Assembly (NCBI GenBank): GCA_945981915.1
Contig: CAMFRJ010000076.1
Location: 1 to 6,320 of the forward strand
From: an uncultured Erysipelotrichaceae bacterium
Lineage (GTDB): Bacteria > Bacillota_I > Bacilli_A > Erysipelotrichales > Coprobacillaceae
Direction of reading: 5' to 3'
Length of the DNA stretch: 6,320 bases
The position numbers were made by a program, and so were the translations under genes. The notes under the pieces are model-generated. The model searched no databases. It saw only the letters and a list, made by a program, of their open reading frames with translations, and was not told where the DNA came from. Every line of letters begins with the position of its first letter. The first letter of the stretch is position 1. Positions 6,271 to 6,320 of the stretch are shown here, one piece after another.

Positions 6271-6320
6271 CTGTCTCTTATACACATCTGACGCTGCCGA
6301 CGATATGCAGTGGGTAGGTC
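6271..6320 (+). other. Nextera adapter contamination (transposon end, i5 primer site, index)
   Basis: Bases 6271-6289 are the reverse complement of the Tn5 mosaic end used in Nextera libraries (CTGTCTCTTATACACATCT). Bases 6290-6303 (GACGCTGCCGACGA) complete the read-1/i5 adapter. Bases 6304-6311 (TATGCAGT) are the reverse complement of i5 index ACTGCATA (S506/N506). Bases 6312-6320 match the start of the following constant region (GTGTAGATC) with two mismatches. This is library-construction sequence retained at a contig end; it is not a genomic transposon. Confidence 0.98.

Noticed and set aside
6271..6289. A Tn5/IS50 end that might mark a genomic transposon insertion
   Set aside because: It is followed directly by synthetic adapter and a known index sequence, so it comes from library preparation.
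6271..6291. Extension of the aminotransferase frame to a TGA, giving a C-terminus LSLIHI
   Set aside because: These bases are Nextera adapter. The real gene must continue past 6270 with the family's usual GFVR segment.

Overview
The window is an AT-rich stretch of ordinary low-GC Bacillota chromosome. The gene families, strong AAGGAG-type ribosome binding sites and promoter hexamers suit a gut Firmicute, perhaps of the Erysipelotrichia type; that placement is inference from gene style only. I found no new biological system. The main points of interest are technical or evolutionary: sequencing adapter at the right end, an apparent frameshift in the first gene, and a long perfect palindrome inside a coding region.

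Layout. From the left edge to 4568 everything is on the minus strand. At 1-750 is a MATE-family multidrug/toxin efflux transporter. Its second half is cut by the window edge, and its reading frame breaks at a homopolymer around 80-86. At 842-3333 is a compact three-gene operon, read right to left. It encodes a 6-phosphogluconolactonase-like beta-propeller protein, a TIGR00266/AIM24-like protein and a Cof-type HAD phosphatase. A promoter lies near 3358-3366, and a terminator at 810-857 overlaps the last stop codon. At 3423-4568 is a single-gene nagA unit (N-acetylglucosamine-6-phosphate deacetylase) with its own near-consensus promoter and a strong hairpin terminator.

From 4703 the genes run on the plus strand, divergent from nagA. 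An Lrp/AsnC-family regulator overlaps by one base (TAATG) with a class I/II PLP aminotransferase. The pair resembles the regulator-plus-alanine-aminotransferase arrangement (alaR-alaT, formerly yugG-yugH) known in Bacillus subtilis. The aminotransferase is cut off at 6270. Bases 6271-6320 are Nextera transposon-end and i5 adapter sequence, so the last six residues and the stop codon of that open frame are not biological.

Together the genes cover amino-sugar catabolism (NagA feeds glucosamine-6-phosphate to glycolysis), a probable sugar-phosphate or sugar-lactone housekeeping operon, amino-acid transamination under a dedicated Lrp-type sensor, and drug/toxin efflux. No intergenic gap exceeds 135 bases. 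I saw no RNA genes, CRISPR arrays, insertion sequences or attachment sites.
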